Assembly (NCBI GenBank): GCA_017510405.1
Contig: JAFWNG010000032.1
Location: 25,956-89,955 of the forward strand
Origin: Solobacterium sp.
GTDB taxonomy: Bacteria > Bacillota_I > Bacilli_A > Erysipelotrichales > Erysipelotrichaceae
Length of the DNA stretch: 64,000 nucleotides
Direction: 5' to 3'
The position numbers and the translations under genes were made by a program. Positions within the stretch are counted from its first letter, which is position 1; every line of letters begins with the position of its first letter. Shown here piece by piece: positions 52,491 through 60,815 of this stretch. A model generated the notes under the pieces. It was not told the origin of the DNA, did not search any database, and saw only the letters and a list, made by a program, of their open reading frames with translations.

Positions 52491-53279
52491 ATGATCATAA
52501 AAAGAGATTCGTACTATCCCCCGGCAGGACAGAACCGTACACTTCACATCTGGCTGCCGGACAATTATTACGAAACACAGGAACGCTATCCCGTCATGTA
52601 TTTCTTTGACGGCCACAATCTGTTCAATGACAGTGACGCAACATACGGAACAAGCTGGGGATTCCGGGATTTTCTGACCTACTGGGACAAACCGATCATC
52701 ATGGTCGGCATGGAATGTTCGCACGAAGGGGATGACCGTCTGACGGAATACTGCCCGTATGAAAAGCATATGTTCGGCAAGACGATCCACGGGATCGGCG
52801 ACGCGACATTCCAGTGGATCGTCAATGATATCAAACCGATGATCGACCGGGAATACCGCACGTATTCGTTCCGCGAAGCAACCGGGATCGGCGGCTCCAG
52901 CATGGGCGGCATCATGGCGGTATACGGCGGTCTCGCTTACAACCATGTCTTCTCCAAGGCGGCGTGCGTATCACCGGCAGTCTTCTGGAATCTGAGCAGT
53001 TTCCGCAAAACGATGGAATCTTCACATATTGATCCGGATACGAAATTCTATCTTTCCTGGGGCGAATACGAAGGCGGTACACCCCCGCACAGCGGTGATC
53101 CCAAATGGGATACACGGGAAGCCCGCTCCCAGCGCAAATTTGCCAGAGAACTGCAGGAACGCGGTGCCCAGGCATTCGTATGCTATCAGCCGGAAGGAGG
53201 CCACAATGAGGCATCCTGGCGCGAGCAGGTCCCGCATATCATGGAATACCTGTGGAAGAACAATCCCTATGAGTTCTGA
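52491..53279 (+). CDS. Alpha/beta hydrolase, esterase D/Fes-like family
   Basis: The product is 262 residues. The nucleophile elbow is GIGGSSMGGIMAV (Ser near residue 129), and the catalytic His is probably in EGGHNEASW near the C-terminus. The N-terminal strands RYPVMYFFDGHNLFNDS are typical of the putative-esterase family (PF00756), which cuts carbohydrate esters, S-formylglutathione or siderophore esters. There is no signal peptide, so it is cytoplasmic. AAGGA lies 5 nt before the ATG. Confidence 0.85.
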   Translation: MIIKRDSYYPPAGQNRTLHIWLPDNYYETQERYPVMYFFDGHNLFNDSDATYGTSWGFRDFLTYWDKPIIMVGMECSHEGDDRLTEYCPYEKHMFGKTIHGIGDATFQWIVNDIKPMIDREYRTYSFREATGIGGSSMGGIMAVYGGLAYNHVFSKAACVSPAVFWNLSSFRKTMESSHIDPDTKFYLSWGEYEGGTPPHSGDPKWDTREARSQRKFARELQERGAQAFVCYQPEGGHNEASWREQVPHIMEYLWKNNPYEF

Positions 53280-53290
53280 GGGAGGATATG

Positions 53291-53623
53291 ATGAGCGAAT
53301 TTCTGAAGGATCCGATCAGTCTGATCATTATCGCATTCATTGCGTTCAGCTTCCTTTCGGCAGTACTGTATCAGCTTAAAGTCAGACGGAACGGAATTGA
53401 AGCCGAAGCGACAGTCACGGCTATTATCGAAAATGATACGACAGACGGCGAAGGCATGCCGATGACGACATATGACATTCATGTGTCATACCGGATGAAA
53501 GACGGTACCTATGTGGAAGGTACACTGTCCAATCCAAACCAGTCCCTGTATACCGGGCAGACCATCCGGATCAAATATCTCGAAAGTGATCCCGAGACAC
53601 CTGTATATATCGGTCAGCTCTGA
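53291..53623 (+). CDS. DUF3592 membrane protein
   Basis: A 110-residue protein. One N-terminal membrane helix (PISLIIIAFIAFSFLSAVLY) is followed by a small beta domain with the DUF3592 pattern EAEATVTAI..YDIHVSYRMKDGTYVEGTL..TIRIKYLESDPE. The function of the family is unknown. The ATG at 53291 has GGAGG 5 nt upstream; the one at 53288 is too close. It is probably the last gene of the NUDIX-esterase operon and the last host gene before the integrated element. Confidence 0.8.
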   Translation: MSEFLKDPISLIIIAFIAFSFLSAVLYQLKVRRNGIEAEATVTAIIENDTTDGEGMPMTTYDIHVSYRMKDGTYVEGTLSNPNQSLYTGQTIRIKYLESDPETPVYIGQL

Positions 53624-53660
53624 AACAGACAGTTATCTGCAGGTATACCGTTAAACAGTT

Positions 53661-53697
53661 CAGAAGGCAGATCTTCAGAAATGGAGGTCTGTTTTCG
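53661..53697 (+). terminator. Terminator after the DUF3592 gene
   Basis: CAGATC and GGTCTG with a 12-nt loop are followed by TTTT. Confidence 0.5.
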
Positions 53698-53721
53698 TAC
53701 GATGAATTCCAGGAAAAAAGA

Positions 53722-53742
53722 AAAAGCACTGTGCGTGCTTTT
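53722..53742 (-). terminator. Displaced original terminator of tRNA-Thr
   Basis: AAAAGCAC and GTGCTTTT form a stem next to the left repeat. Read on the minus strand it follows the 3' tRNA fragment, as a tRNA terminator would. The integrated element separated it from the tRNA. Confidence 0.55.
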
Positions 53743-53748
53743 CCGGGA

Positions 53749-53790
53749 TGCCGACAATAGGATTCGAACCTACGACCTAATCATTACGAA
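53749..53790 (-). repeat. attL: left 42-bp direct repeat (tRNA-Thr 3' fragment)
   Basis: Identical over 42 bp to 61548-61589. It contains only the anticodon 3' side, variable loop, T arm and acceptor 3' strand of the tRNA, so it is not functional. Confidence 0.92.
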
Positions 53791-53921
53791 CGCGATACAT
53801 TTAAAATTGATAGAATACAACAGAAGACAACAGAAGCGAAAAAAGCACTATTTTATAGATGTTTTCCGTTATTGTTTGATTCAATAGGATTCGAAAAAGA
53901 CTGATAAAAATCAGAAGAAAC

Positions 53922-53941
53922 TATCCCCAAATTATCCCCAA
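53922..53941. repeat. Left arm-type repeat pair (putative integrase binding)
   Basis: TATCCCCAA occurs twice in tandem (11-bp period). The same pair occurs in the same orientation at 61455-61475 near the other end. The placement, one pair near each end and outside the core repeats, suits arm sites bound by the integrase N-terminal domain. Confidence 0.6.
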
Positions 53942-53958
53942 GAAAAAAAGATATAGGC

Positions 53959-55323
53959 TCAGCTATATCTTTTCTCTTCGGAACGATTATCCGATGCAGT
54001 AACAGGAGAATTGAACAAGGAATCGAGCTTATCGCTCGCTGTTTTGTCCTTTGATTTCATAGCATGCCCGTATACATCCAAAGTGATAGATGCTTTAGCA
54101 TGACCGAGCCGCCGCGAGACCGTTTCAATATCGACATTGTTACCGAGCAGGAGCGTCGCTGAAGTGTGACGGAGATCATGCAGGCGAATCATCGGGAGCT
54201 TCATCTCTTTGATTGCATCCTGATCTTTTTTGTCTTTTGCTTTCAGCGCGAGGCTCTCAATGGACTCGTTGTAATGGTTAATGATCTGACTGAATTTTTT
54301 ACCGGGAGTCCAGAGAGACATCATACTGCCGTCGTTCTGGATAAAGATGTAATTGTGATCATACTCTTTCCCTTTGTATCCCTTCCAGACATTCGACAGC
54401 GAGATAGATAATCTCTGCTGCTCTTCCCTCCAAAGTTTCAACAAGTCAAAGCATACTTCCGGGAGGACAATGTCACGAATTGCGGCGGGAGTCTTCGGAG
54501 CTTTTATTTTTTGCTCGTGCGGAAGATGCGCAACAGCCTTATTGATCGAGATCGTTCTCTCGTCAAAATATACATCATTCCAACGAAGCGCGAGAAGCTC
54601 ACCGCACCGAAAGCCGCCGTATATCGCTAGGGTATAGAATACTTTGAATTGTAACGGAGTCCTATGATCCGAAGTATAGCCTGTTACATCGTACTGATTC
54701 CCGGTCTTGTCTGTTCGTTTTCTTTTCCCATACTCGACCGGATAAGGCTGATCAAGGAATGCCAGGAATCTCTTTGCTTGCTCGAGCTCCCAGTAATGGA
54801 GGTCAGAATCGTGTTGCATTTTCGGTAATGTACAACGATCACAGGGATTCTCCTCGATGATCCGCATCTTGTAAGCATATCGGAAGACGCTGTTCATTGC
54901 CGCAAACACTCGTTTCACAGTAGCAGGAGTTTTTCCGGATTCGTTCAACTTATTGACGATTTTTTGACAATGGAGAGTTGATATTTTGCTGATTTTCAAA
55001 GCGCCGATCTCCGGGAAGATATGCCTCTTTAGGATTGCAATATAAGACAGCTTTACCGATTCGGTGATATTGTAAACTGCCCATTCTTTTTCCCAAACAG
55101 CAGAGAACTCGATGAAGCTCATCTTATTCCCATCATAATATTTTCCGCTTTTTACCTGTCTCTCAAACTCAACAGCAACAGCGAGTATTTCTTTTTCTCG
55201 TTTCTTTGGAGCGGTCTCTTTGGGAGTATAGGTAAGATATCTTTTGATCTGTTTGCCGTTTGCGTCCAGTCCATCCGAGACGACGATCCGGACCCTGTTC
55301 CCTCGTTTTTCAATGTTTGCCAT
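53959..55323 (-). CDS. int: Tyrosine recombinase integrase
   Basis: The product is 454 residues. Domains in order are an N-terminal arm-binding region (about 1-55), a SAM-like core-binding domain (about 70-170) and the catalytic domain (about 215-435). Catalytic residues are Arg in GGFRCGELLALRW, His-x-x-Arg in LHDLRHTSATLL, His in RRLGHA and the nucleophile Tyr in TLDVYGH. It should insert and excise the element at the tRNA-Thr repeats. The start at 55323 has AAGGAGG 9 nt ahead; the upstream ATG at 55353 overlaps the previous gene's end. It is 1 nt downstream of the repressor gene. Confidence 0.95.
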   Translation of the reverse strand: MANIEKRGNRVRIVVSDGLDANGKQIKRYLTYTPKETAPKKREKEILAVAVEFERQVKSGKYYDGNKMSFIEFSAVWEKEWAVYNITESVKLSYIAILKRHIFPEIGALKISKISTLHCQKIVNKLNESGKTPATVKRVFAAMNSVFRYAYKMRIIEENPCDRCTLPKMQHDSDLHYWELEQAKRFLAFLDQPYPVEYGKRKRTDKTGNQYDVTGYTSDHRTPLQFKVFYTLAIYGGFRCGELLALRWNDVYFDERTISINKAVAHLPHEQKIKAPKTPAAIRDIVLPEVCFDLLKLWREEQQRLSISLSNVWKGYKGKEYDHNYIFIQNDGSMMSLWTPGKKFSQIINHYNESIESLALKAKDKKDQDAIKEMKLPMIRLHDLRHTSATLLLGNNVDIETVSRRLGHAKASITLDVYGHAMKSKDKTASDKLDSLFNSPVTASDNRSEEKRYS

Positions 55324-55324
55324 T

Positions 55325-55963
55325 TTACTGATCCTCCTTTTTTTTCTCGTCATTGAATAATTGATCCATATGCTCAGCGTGTAACTCGTTAAACTCAGCT
55401 TCTAATTCGTTACAGAATTGATTATATGAATCACTGTTTTTTTCAATATCCTCATAAGCTTGAAAAATTGCTTCTTCAATTTTTGAATACATGTAAGTAT
55501 AGCGATACTCATCATTAATAATGTCGTTTCCGAAGTGAATAGTCTTCCGCCCGTCACGAGCAGTAATCCCTTTCATGCCAATTTTCCGCAAAAACTTCTC
55601 TCTAAAATTGTCGATCGGTATTCGCCAAATATCGCCTTCTCCGTATTCTGGGATATAATTTCCCTCATTATCTGTTCTCATATTTGATCCATGTTCTCCC
55701 CAATCGATAGGAATATCCTCAAAATACATCCGGTCAATGTTCAGCTTTTTACATACTGCGTCGAGAAGACTCTCATCCATCCATGAGTTCTTTATTGATC
55801 TGGATATAGCTTGACGAGTGGTAGAAACCTTGATGGATTGATCATTCGAAATAGATAAAGCGAGTTTCGATTGAGACCAACCTATAGAATCAAGATAATT
55901 TTGTAATCGAGTCCCATTTATTGAGACGGAGGAGGCAGGTCTGCCTATTTTTCTTTTTGTCAT
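55325..55963 (-). CDS. Element repressor-like HTH protein
   Basis: The product is 212 residues. An N-terminal HTH (about 10-75) with GWSQSKLALSISNDQSIKVSTTRQAISRSI is followed by a mixed region without a peptidase triad that I can see, so it is not a LexA/CI autoproteolytic type. It lies between the integrase and the divergent Cro-like gene, the position of a CI/Stl-like master repressor. The start at 55963 has AAAGGA upstream. It is coupled to int. Confidence 0.7.
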   Translation of the reverse strand: MTKRKIGRPASSVSINGTRLQNYLDSIGWSQSKLALSISNDQSIKVSTTRQAISRSIKNSWMDESLLDAVCKKLNIDRMYFEDIPIDWGEHGSNMRTDNEGNYIPEYGEGDIWRIPIDNFREKFLRKIGMKGITARDGRKTIHFGNDIINDEYRYTYMYSKIEEAIFQAYEDIEKNSDSYNQFCNELEAEFNELHAEHMDQLFNDEKKKEDQ

Positions 55964-56109
55964 TATGTTTCCTTTCTTTGTCACGTAAATGATTTTTTAT
56001 TGTAACGTTATTTTCTTTCGATTGATTGTCACTTTAATGTGACGCACCTATAGTATAGGCGACGATTACGACGACAACAAGTCGAAACTGTCAGAAAGGA
56101 GGAAAGAAG

Positions 56110-56295
56110 ATGAAGAATACAGCGAATAAAGCGGTCCGGGAAAGATTGCAAAAGCATCACATTGCATACTGGAAACTCGCACAGCGTTTGGATTGTACGG
56201 ATATGACAGTATATCGAATGCTTCGAACAGAGCTCCCAGAAGCGAAGCAAAACGAGCTTATTAAGCTGATCGAGCAGATTGCACAGGAGGACTAG
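56110..56295 (+). CDS. Small Cro-like HTH protein
   Basis: The product is 61 residues. The HTH pattern LAQRLDCTDMTVYRML lies at 24-39. AAAGGAGG is 6-7 nt before the ATG. It is divergent from the repressor gene over a 145-bp spacer, so it is probably the first gene of the lytic-side/replication transcript. Confidence 0.7.
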   Translation: MKNTANKAVRERLQKHHIAYWKLAQRLDCTDMTVYRMLRTELPEAKQNELIKLIEQIAQED

Positions 56296-56299
56296 AAAC

Positions 56300-56491
56300 A
56301 TGGAAAACGAAACAAGGATCAGAGCGCCGCTGTTATTGACCGTCCCGGAGATACACAAAAAGACCGGTCTCAGCATCTACATGATCCGCAAGATGATCGA
56401 AGAAGATAAGATCGTCACGATTCGTCTGGGCAGGAAGATCTTCGTCAATTATGACTCGCTGATCCGGTTCCTGAACGGAGAAACGGCATGA
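56300..56491 (+). CDS. Excisionase-like winged-helix protein
   Basis: The product is 63 residues of the helix-turn-helix 17/Xis type: LLTVPEIHKKTGLSIYMIRKMIEEDKIVTIRLGRKIFVNYDSLIRFL. Such proteins bend DNA for excision and help regulate element genes. The start at 56300 has GGAGG 9 nt ahead. It overlaps the primase gene by 4 bp. Confidence 0.8.
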   Translation: MENETRIRAPLLLTVPEIHKKTGLSIYMIRKMIEEDKIVTIRLGRKIFVNYDSLIRFLNGETA

Positions 56492-57237
56492 CCGGCGAGA
56501 AAAAGCCGATGGTCGAATATGCGCTGGAATACGCTCGAAGAGGATGGAGAGTTTTCCCATTATCCGGGAAGATTCCACTGAAGAACAGTCACGGCTTCGA
56601 GGACGCGACGACAGACGAAATGACGATCCGATCATGGTGGAATGATAATCCGATGTATAACATCGGCATTGCAACAGGACGATCATCTGGAGGACTCGTC
56701 GTTCTCGATCTGGACAGGAAGAACGGAAAAGACGGCTACAAAGCGCTGGTAGAATGGCAGATTCAAAACAGACTCAGCCGACCATTTCCGGACACTGTAA
56801 AAGCCGTAAGCGGTACCGGCGGCGAGCACTGGTATTATCAAATGCCTGAGTGTTATCTGGACAGCCGTATCGACATTTTGAACGGTATAGATTCCAGAGC
56901 GAACAAAGGCTATATCGTAGCTCCGCCGTCAATTCACCCGGAGACCGGAGAGCCTTATCAGTGGGGAGACAATCACGGTCCGGAAGAGGTCAAACTCGCA
57001 GAGATCACCCCGGAGATTCTTCTCTTGCTTACCAGTGAGGGAAACTATCGACAGTCCGCAGATAAAGCGGAGCCTCGAGATCGGTTCAGACTCCCGGAGA
57101 TCATCGAGCAAGGTCAAAGAGACGATACGATTTTCCGGTATGCCTGCCAGATGCGCTCTCAAGGAATAGCAGAGGAAGAGATCCAAGAAAGAGTCCGCTC
57201 AGCTAATGATCAAAGATGCAGGCCGCCGGGACTATAG
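56488..57237 (+). CDS. Bifunctional primase-polymerase (prim-pol), C-terminally truncated
   Basis: The product is 249 residues. The prim-pol domain has the catalytic acidic pair in VVLDLDRKNG (near residue 73) and the SGTGGEHWYYQMP strand (near 107). A PriCT-like segment follows (near 199-245, LPEIIEQGQRDDTIFRYACQMRSQGIAEEEIQERV), ending at NDQRCRPPGL and a stop. Relatives continue with C-x-P-P-L-x-x-x-E-V and then a D5-type helicase of some 400 residues. Here both are missing, and the sequence after the stop shows no remnant helicase, so replication by this element alone is doubtful. Confidence 0.85.
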   Translation: MTGEKKPMVEYALEYARRGWRVFPLSGKIPLKNSHGFEDATTDEMTIRSWWNDNPMYNIGIATGRSSGGLVVLDLDRKNGKDGYKALVEWQIQNRLSRPFPDTVKAVSGTGGEHWYYQMPECYLDSRIDILNGIDSRANKGYIVAPPSIHPETGEPYQWGDNHGPEEVKLAEITPEILLLLTSEGNYRQSADKAEPRDRFRLPEIIEQGQRDDTIFRYACQMRSQGIAEEEIQERVRSANDQRCRPPGL

Positions 57238-57796
57238 CGACGCTATCTATTCGCATCTGGTTATTTGATTGAATATTTATTTTTCCGGAAGAAATACGTC
57301 CGTATACCCGCCCCCGGGGTGGCCAGTACCGGCATGTCTGTATACCGGTGCGGAATCTCACGCGTGACGCTCCGGGGTATCGCGCTTATTTTTGGAAAAC
57401 GGCAAAGAACAGATCAAAAAGAATCATGATCGGTTAAAACTGGCCAGATTCGAAAAAAATGATGCAATTCCGAGGGCATACCAAAAGTGACTTAACGCGG
57501 ATGAGCTTCGAGAAAACAGGTCTGCAAGATGACAGCCGAGGAGCCTCCGGACCGATGGCCGAAAGACCAGGAGAAACATGATCCGCAGGGCCTCGAAAGA
57601 GCCTATATTCGGAGCCTCGATCAGGCTCAGCAGTACAATCCGCACACCGCGCAGCTGAAGCGAGGAGGCCGATTGTATGAGGCTCGAGGGCCGTCATTTT
57701 GGAAGACTGAAGAGAAGATATCCTGCTAAGTCATTCGATGCATACAGCAGGCTGAAAAAGCCTAAGTCATGAAAAACAGAGAGAGAGGTTAAGAAA
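57238..57796. other. 559-bp gap after the truncated primase, no supported gene
   Basis: Only short frames without ribosome sites occur (for example 57529-57729). A GC-rich hairpin-prone stretch (57309-57385) follows. It may be the scar of the deleted helicase. Confidence 0.4.
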
Positions 57797-58075
57797 ATGG
57801 CAACGTATGAAAAACGCTACAAGAGGCTCATAGAGCTCGAAAAGAGAAAGGCCGAAATTAAGAAGAAGCACGCCGAGAAGCTGAAAGAAGCACAAAGCAG
57901 AGTTGTCCGCGCTGGGCAACTGCCTCCGGAAGTCCGTTCGTATCTGAAAGAATTGCGTCCGGTAACGGATGAAATTGCCGAAGTACGCGGATCTGATCCG
58001 GGATTCCTGAAGTATTACAAGAAGCGCAAAAAAGAGGAAATGCAAAGCGTCATCAATTCGATAAAGGAGGACTGA
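57797..58075 (+). CDS. Small charged coiled-coil protein, unknown function
   Basis: The product is 92 residues, very rich in Lys/Glu, and the first 45 form a probable coiled coil (YKRLIELEKRKAEIKKKHAEKLKEA). The site GAGAGG lies upstream. It is followed by another coiled-coil gene after 2 nt with AAAGGAGG, so the two form a unit of the element and may assemble together. No homology is recognised. Confidence 0.6.
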   Translation: MATYEKRYKRLIELEKRKAEIKKKHAEKLKEAQSRVVRAGQLPPEVRSYLKELRPVTDEIAEVRGSDPGFLKYYKKRKKEEMQSVINSIKED

Positions 58076-58077
58076 CC

Positions 58078-58713
58078 ATGAGCAGAAAAGATATCGACAA
58101 GAAGATCCAGCAGGCCGAAGACGAAAGAAATAGAATTATTGACGGTGTAAAGACCCAGAAAGAGACAGCAGAAAAACGGAAGAAAGAGCTTTCTTCTCTG
58201 CTGAAAAACATGGATCCAGCCGCAAGTTTTGAAGAATTCAAGAAGGTCCAGACGGAAGCCGCCACAAATGAAGCATTTCTGTCACATCTGGAATCCGCCG
58301 AAAGACAGTTAAAGGAAGCGACGGAAGCCGCCCGGAAAGAGTACGCGGGCATTGTTGAAGCGTTGCAGAAAGATGTTGACGAAAGGCACCAGAAAGCCGG
58401 CAAAGCTATCATGGAGCCATTGAAAAAAATAGAAGCCATCTTGCAGGAAGTCATAAAAGAAGACAATGAGACACTTGACATGCAGAAAAGAGCAATAGCC
58501 GCGTATGCAATCCCGCAGGAATACAGAGACAACGTGGGAGGCAAGACTACAATTAGACGGCCTGAAAGTATCGAAATCGTAAAAGGCGCGCCAACTGCAG
58601 GGAAAATGGCTGTTTATGGACATTACGACCTAAGAAGAAACTCCAGAATAGGCACCTTGTTATCGGTCATAATTGATATAGAAAAAGCCAGAAAAGACGG
58701 ACAGCCGTTCTGA
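58078..58713 (+). CDS. Coiled-coil protein of unknown function
   Basis: The product is 211 residues. The first 130 are highly charged coiled coil (IDKKIQQAEDERNRIIDG then KKRKKELSSLLKNMDP and a second long helix); the last 70 form a small compact part (PEYRDNVGG-like, GHYDLRRNSRIGTLLSVI). AAAGGAGG is 7 nt before the ATG. It is the second gene of the coiled-coil pair. The layout recalls phage scaffold/anti-defence or helper proteins but there is no specific match. Confidence 0.6.
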   Translation: MSRKDIDKKIQQAEDERNRIIDGVKTQKETAEKRKKELSSLLKNMDPAASFEEFKKVQTEAATNEAFLSHLESAERQLKEATEAARKEYAGIVEALQKDVDERHQKAGKAIMEPLKKIEAILQEVIKEDNETLDMQKRAIAAYAIPQEYRDNVGGKTTIRRPESIEIVKGAPTAGKMAVYGHYDLRRNSRIGTLLSVIIDIEKARKDGQPF

Positions 58714-58869
58714 TCTTTCCGGCCGTCCGTCTGTCATGCAGGACGACGGACCGATATTCACAAAGTAAAGCGCTGATACATATCAGGGAGTCACAGCGAC
58801 GCGAATCTAACATAATGGGACCATGTTCGGCAGTATACCCGGGCATGGTCTGCTTTAAGGGAGAACACG

Positions 58870-59307
58870 GTGCAATACCCAAAATACAGAGATCTGCGGC
58901 GGATCGTGATCATCCGGAACAAGATCAAAGAGCTTCGGCAATTCATAGACAAGCCGAAGATACGGACCGGGAGTCTGATCCGCGCCTCTGGGATCCGGAC
59001 CAATTCGACACGAACGAACGCTACAGAAGAAGCGGCCTTAGACATAATAGAAGCTCGCGAGGAGCTGGATCAGCTCATAAAAGAGGACGAGGCATTATTC
59101 AGCAGGATGATCGACGAGATCCGGAACGGCCCCGGCGACGAGGCGACGAAAGATCTGATCATATACGTATATCTTTATGGCATCCCCTACAAGCGAGCGG
59201 CAATAATGTCCGGAGTCAGAGTCAAACAAAGCCGGGAGCTTGTGGAGGACTATCTGCGAGCGGTCCATGAAGCTGGACAAACACAACAGGAGAAAAATGA
59301 TGATTGA
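58870..59307 (+). CDS. Phage-type regulator with sigma-70 region 4-like HTH
   Basis: The product is 145 residues. The start is GTG with AAGGGAG about 7 nt ahead. The N-terminal half is helical and charged; the C-terminal half (about 100-135, LYGIPYKRAAIMSGVRVKQSRELVEDYL) looks like an HTH of the ArpU/RinA-type late regulators. In phages such genes control late transcription. It overlaps the next gene by 11 bp. Confidence 0.5.
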   Translation: MQYPKYRDLRRIVIIRNKIKELRQFIDKPKIRTGSLIRASGIRTNSTRTNATEEAALDIIEAREELDQLIKEDEALFSRMIDEIRNGPGDEATKDLIIYVYLYGIPYKRAAIMSGVRVKQSRELVEDYLRAVHEAGQTQQEKNDD

Positions 59308-59659
59308 TAGAAAAGAAATCAGAATAATAAACAACACATTGAAACCATGTCCGTTTTGCGGGAGGTATGCGCGGATCGATATGAAATTCAGAACAGACGG
59401 AGAGCCGTTCTATTTTGTGAAATGCAGTAATTGCGGAGTAAAGTCCCGCAGTACAACAGAACGCGAGGCGGCATGGATGAACGAATCTCCGCTGATCATT
59501 GCCAAAAGAATCTGGAATACTCGAGCATACGAAGCTGATCCGGAGGATCTAACCGCTCCAGAGCCTAGACGAACGATCGAGACGCGAGTGTATACCAACG
59601 ACAAAAAGGAACCGCTCGTCGAGGCTGATCCGGACGTACAGGAAAGCGCGAGCGAATAG
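59297..59659 (+). CDS. Lar-like zinc-ribbon protein
   Basis: The product is 120 residues. The N-terminal half has LKPCPFCGRYARI and VKCSNCGVKSRS, the four-Cys ribbon of the Lar restriction-alleviation family, followed by the usual AAWM..IAKRIWNTRA pattern (compare A-I-x-x-W-N-x-R). The C-terminal third is acidic and unassigned. CAGGAG lies 4-5 nt before the ATG. Lar of Rac relieves type I restriction; for this ribbon family in small elements the function is generally unproven. Confidence 0.75.
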   Translation: MMIDRKEIRIINNTLKPCPFCGRYARIDMKFRTDGEPFYFVKCSNCGVKSRSTTEREAAWMNESPLIIAKRIWNTRAYEADPEDLTAPEPRRTIETRVYTNDKKEPLVEADPDVQESASE

Positions 59660-60521
59660 AGCGGAGAAAGACCCGGAGGTCTTCATACATTCCATACAAG
59701 ACACAGAGCGATCTCATAATGAGGACCGATGATCCAGGAGGACGTCGGTCTTTATTTTGTCCCGGCGGATCTCTTCGGAAATGGCAGGCAGCAGAGCCGC
59801 TGATCCGGACGCGGCAGGAATTTATATAAATGCTCCAGAGGGCCTTTTGTAGAGCATGGAGGGATCCTGACTAAGCTCGGTCCAGAAGCTGAGACAAAGA
59901 GAAAGCCGGTCCCGGGATATGGATATCTGACGGAGATGAGACGATCAGAAACGGAGCCGCCTCGCAAGGCCTCAGGAATTCGTTTGAATTCGATACAGAG
60001 GGATTCGCGGGGAACTCGAACAAATACTCATGATTTATTAACGACGCTCAGAAAGCCTCAAATGAGCTCGTGCGGGGATCTCCGCAGAAGATCAGACCGA
60101 CGGAAGAACAGCGGGAAGAAGATCCCGGAGACACGGATCCCGCAGATGGTCCCATTGATCAGAGCGACGATCAGACCGGCTCGGAGCTCATAGCACCGCA
60201 GGAATTCAATCCGAATTCGTAGAGAGGCATCCTGACGCGGTCCGGAGGAATACTCGTGAAATAAAGACCGCTCCCAGAAAGCCTTAAATGAGCTCACAGA
60301 GGCATCCGATCCGGAGCCTGCGGGGAAGAAACGGAAAGCATAAAGAGCAGGACAACGCAGGGATTCGATTCGAATTCGCTGAGGCGGATCTCCGGTCATT
60401 GCGATGAAATACCCACATAATACAGACCGATCCTCAAATGGCTCGAAATGAGCTCAGGGAGCGTTTTCCTTTTTTGTCTATACACTATGACCATAGTTTT
60501 ATATAATCATTAAGAGAGGAG
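59660..60521. repeat. 862-bp non-coding region with three degenerate repeat units
   Basis: No supported gene is seen. Three related units start near 59976, 60204 and 60361. Each begins with a GAATTC-type hairpin (GAATTC-N4-GAATTC, GAATTC-N5-GAATTC, ATTCGATTCGAAT), then AATAC(T/C)C, then, in the second and third units, A(T/C)A(A/C)AGACCG, then AGAAAGCC(T/-)(C/T)AAATGAGCTC or a close variant (60049-60068, 60277-60296, 60434-60456). GAGCTC recurs at other places. The units are not in one reading frame. An origin with iterons or a structured RNA is possible. Confidence 0.5.
60485..60507 (+). promoter_or_regulatory. Possible promoter/operator of the 60522 gene
   Basis: A palindrome ACTATG-AC-CATAGT (60484-60497) is followed by a consensus TATAAT (60502-60507). 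No correctly spaced -35 box is seen. Confidence 0.4.
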
Positions 60522-60737
60522 GTGATCGGAATACCAAAGAAAAAAGAGATCCCTTTTGATAAATCTGCTTATGATCAGCAATATCAGAAAAGCAATGTAA
60601 AGATTCTTAAGGTCCCGCTCAATATAAAAACGGATGCGGATATCCTCGAGCACCTAGAGACCAAAGAAAACAAGAGCGGCTATGTCAAAAGGCTTATCCG
60701 ATTGGATATTCAGTCCGATCCGGATCGTGACGAGTAG
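60522..60737 (+). CDS. Small CopG/ribbon-helix-helix-like protein
   Basis: The product is about 71 residues from GTG. The C-terminal part (LKVPLNIKTDADILEHLETKENKSGYVKRLI) fits an RHH DNA-binding fold: a short strand, a first helix, an N-K-S-G-Y turn and a second helix. The start is unsettled. The GTG at 60522 overlaps an ideal site (AGGAGGTGATC), whereas an in-frame AUA at 60531 sits 8 nt after AGGAGG. Plasmids and islands use such proteins for copy control or relaxosome binding. Confidence 0.5.
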   Translation: MIGIPKKKEIPFDKSAYDQQYQKSNVKILKVPLNIKTDADILEHLETKENKSGYVKRLIRLDIQSDPDRDE

Positions 60738-60749
60738 AGCACGAAAAAG

Positions 60750-60783
60750 GCACCGCAAACACTTGGAAAGTTTCATCGGTGCC
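60750..60783. repeat. Inverted repeat between small element genes
   Basis: GGCACCG and CGGTGCC, 20 nt apart, lie 13 bp after the stop of the 60522 gene. The region has no T run, so it is not a clear terminator. Confidence 0.35.
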
Positions 60784-60815
60784 AGTGCCCAAGAAAGGAC
60801 AAAAAGAATTATATC

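Noticed and set aside
53749..53790. Second tRNA-Thr gene
   Set aside because: Only the 3' 42 bases are present; the acceptor 5' strand, D arm and anticodon 5' side are missing.
53681..53887. 68-codon forward frame
   Set aside because: It reads through the displaced terminator and the tRNA fragment and has no ribosome site.
57529..57729. 66-codon forward frame in the gap after the primase
   Set aside because: It has no ribosome binding site, no recognisable domain and a composition like non-coding DNA around it.
59297..59659. Proof of an anti-restriction function for the Lar-like protein
   Set aside because: The ribbon pattern matches, but no restriction system is nearby and the family is functionally uncertain in small elements.
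59936..60193. 85-codon frame in the repeat region
   Set aside because: It has no ribosome site; the repeat units shift frame relative to each other, so it is not a repeat protein.
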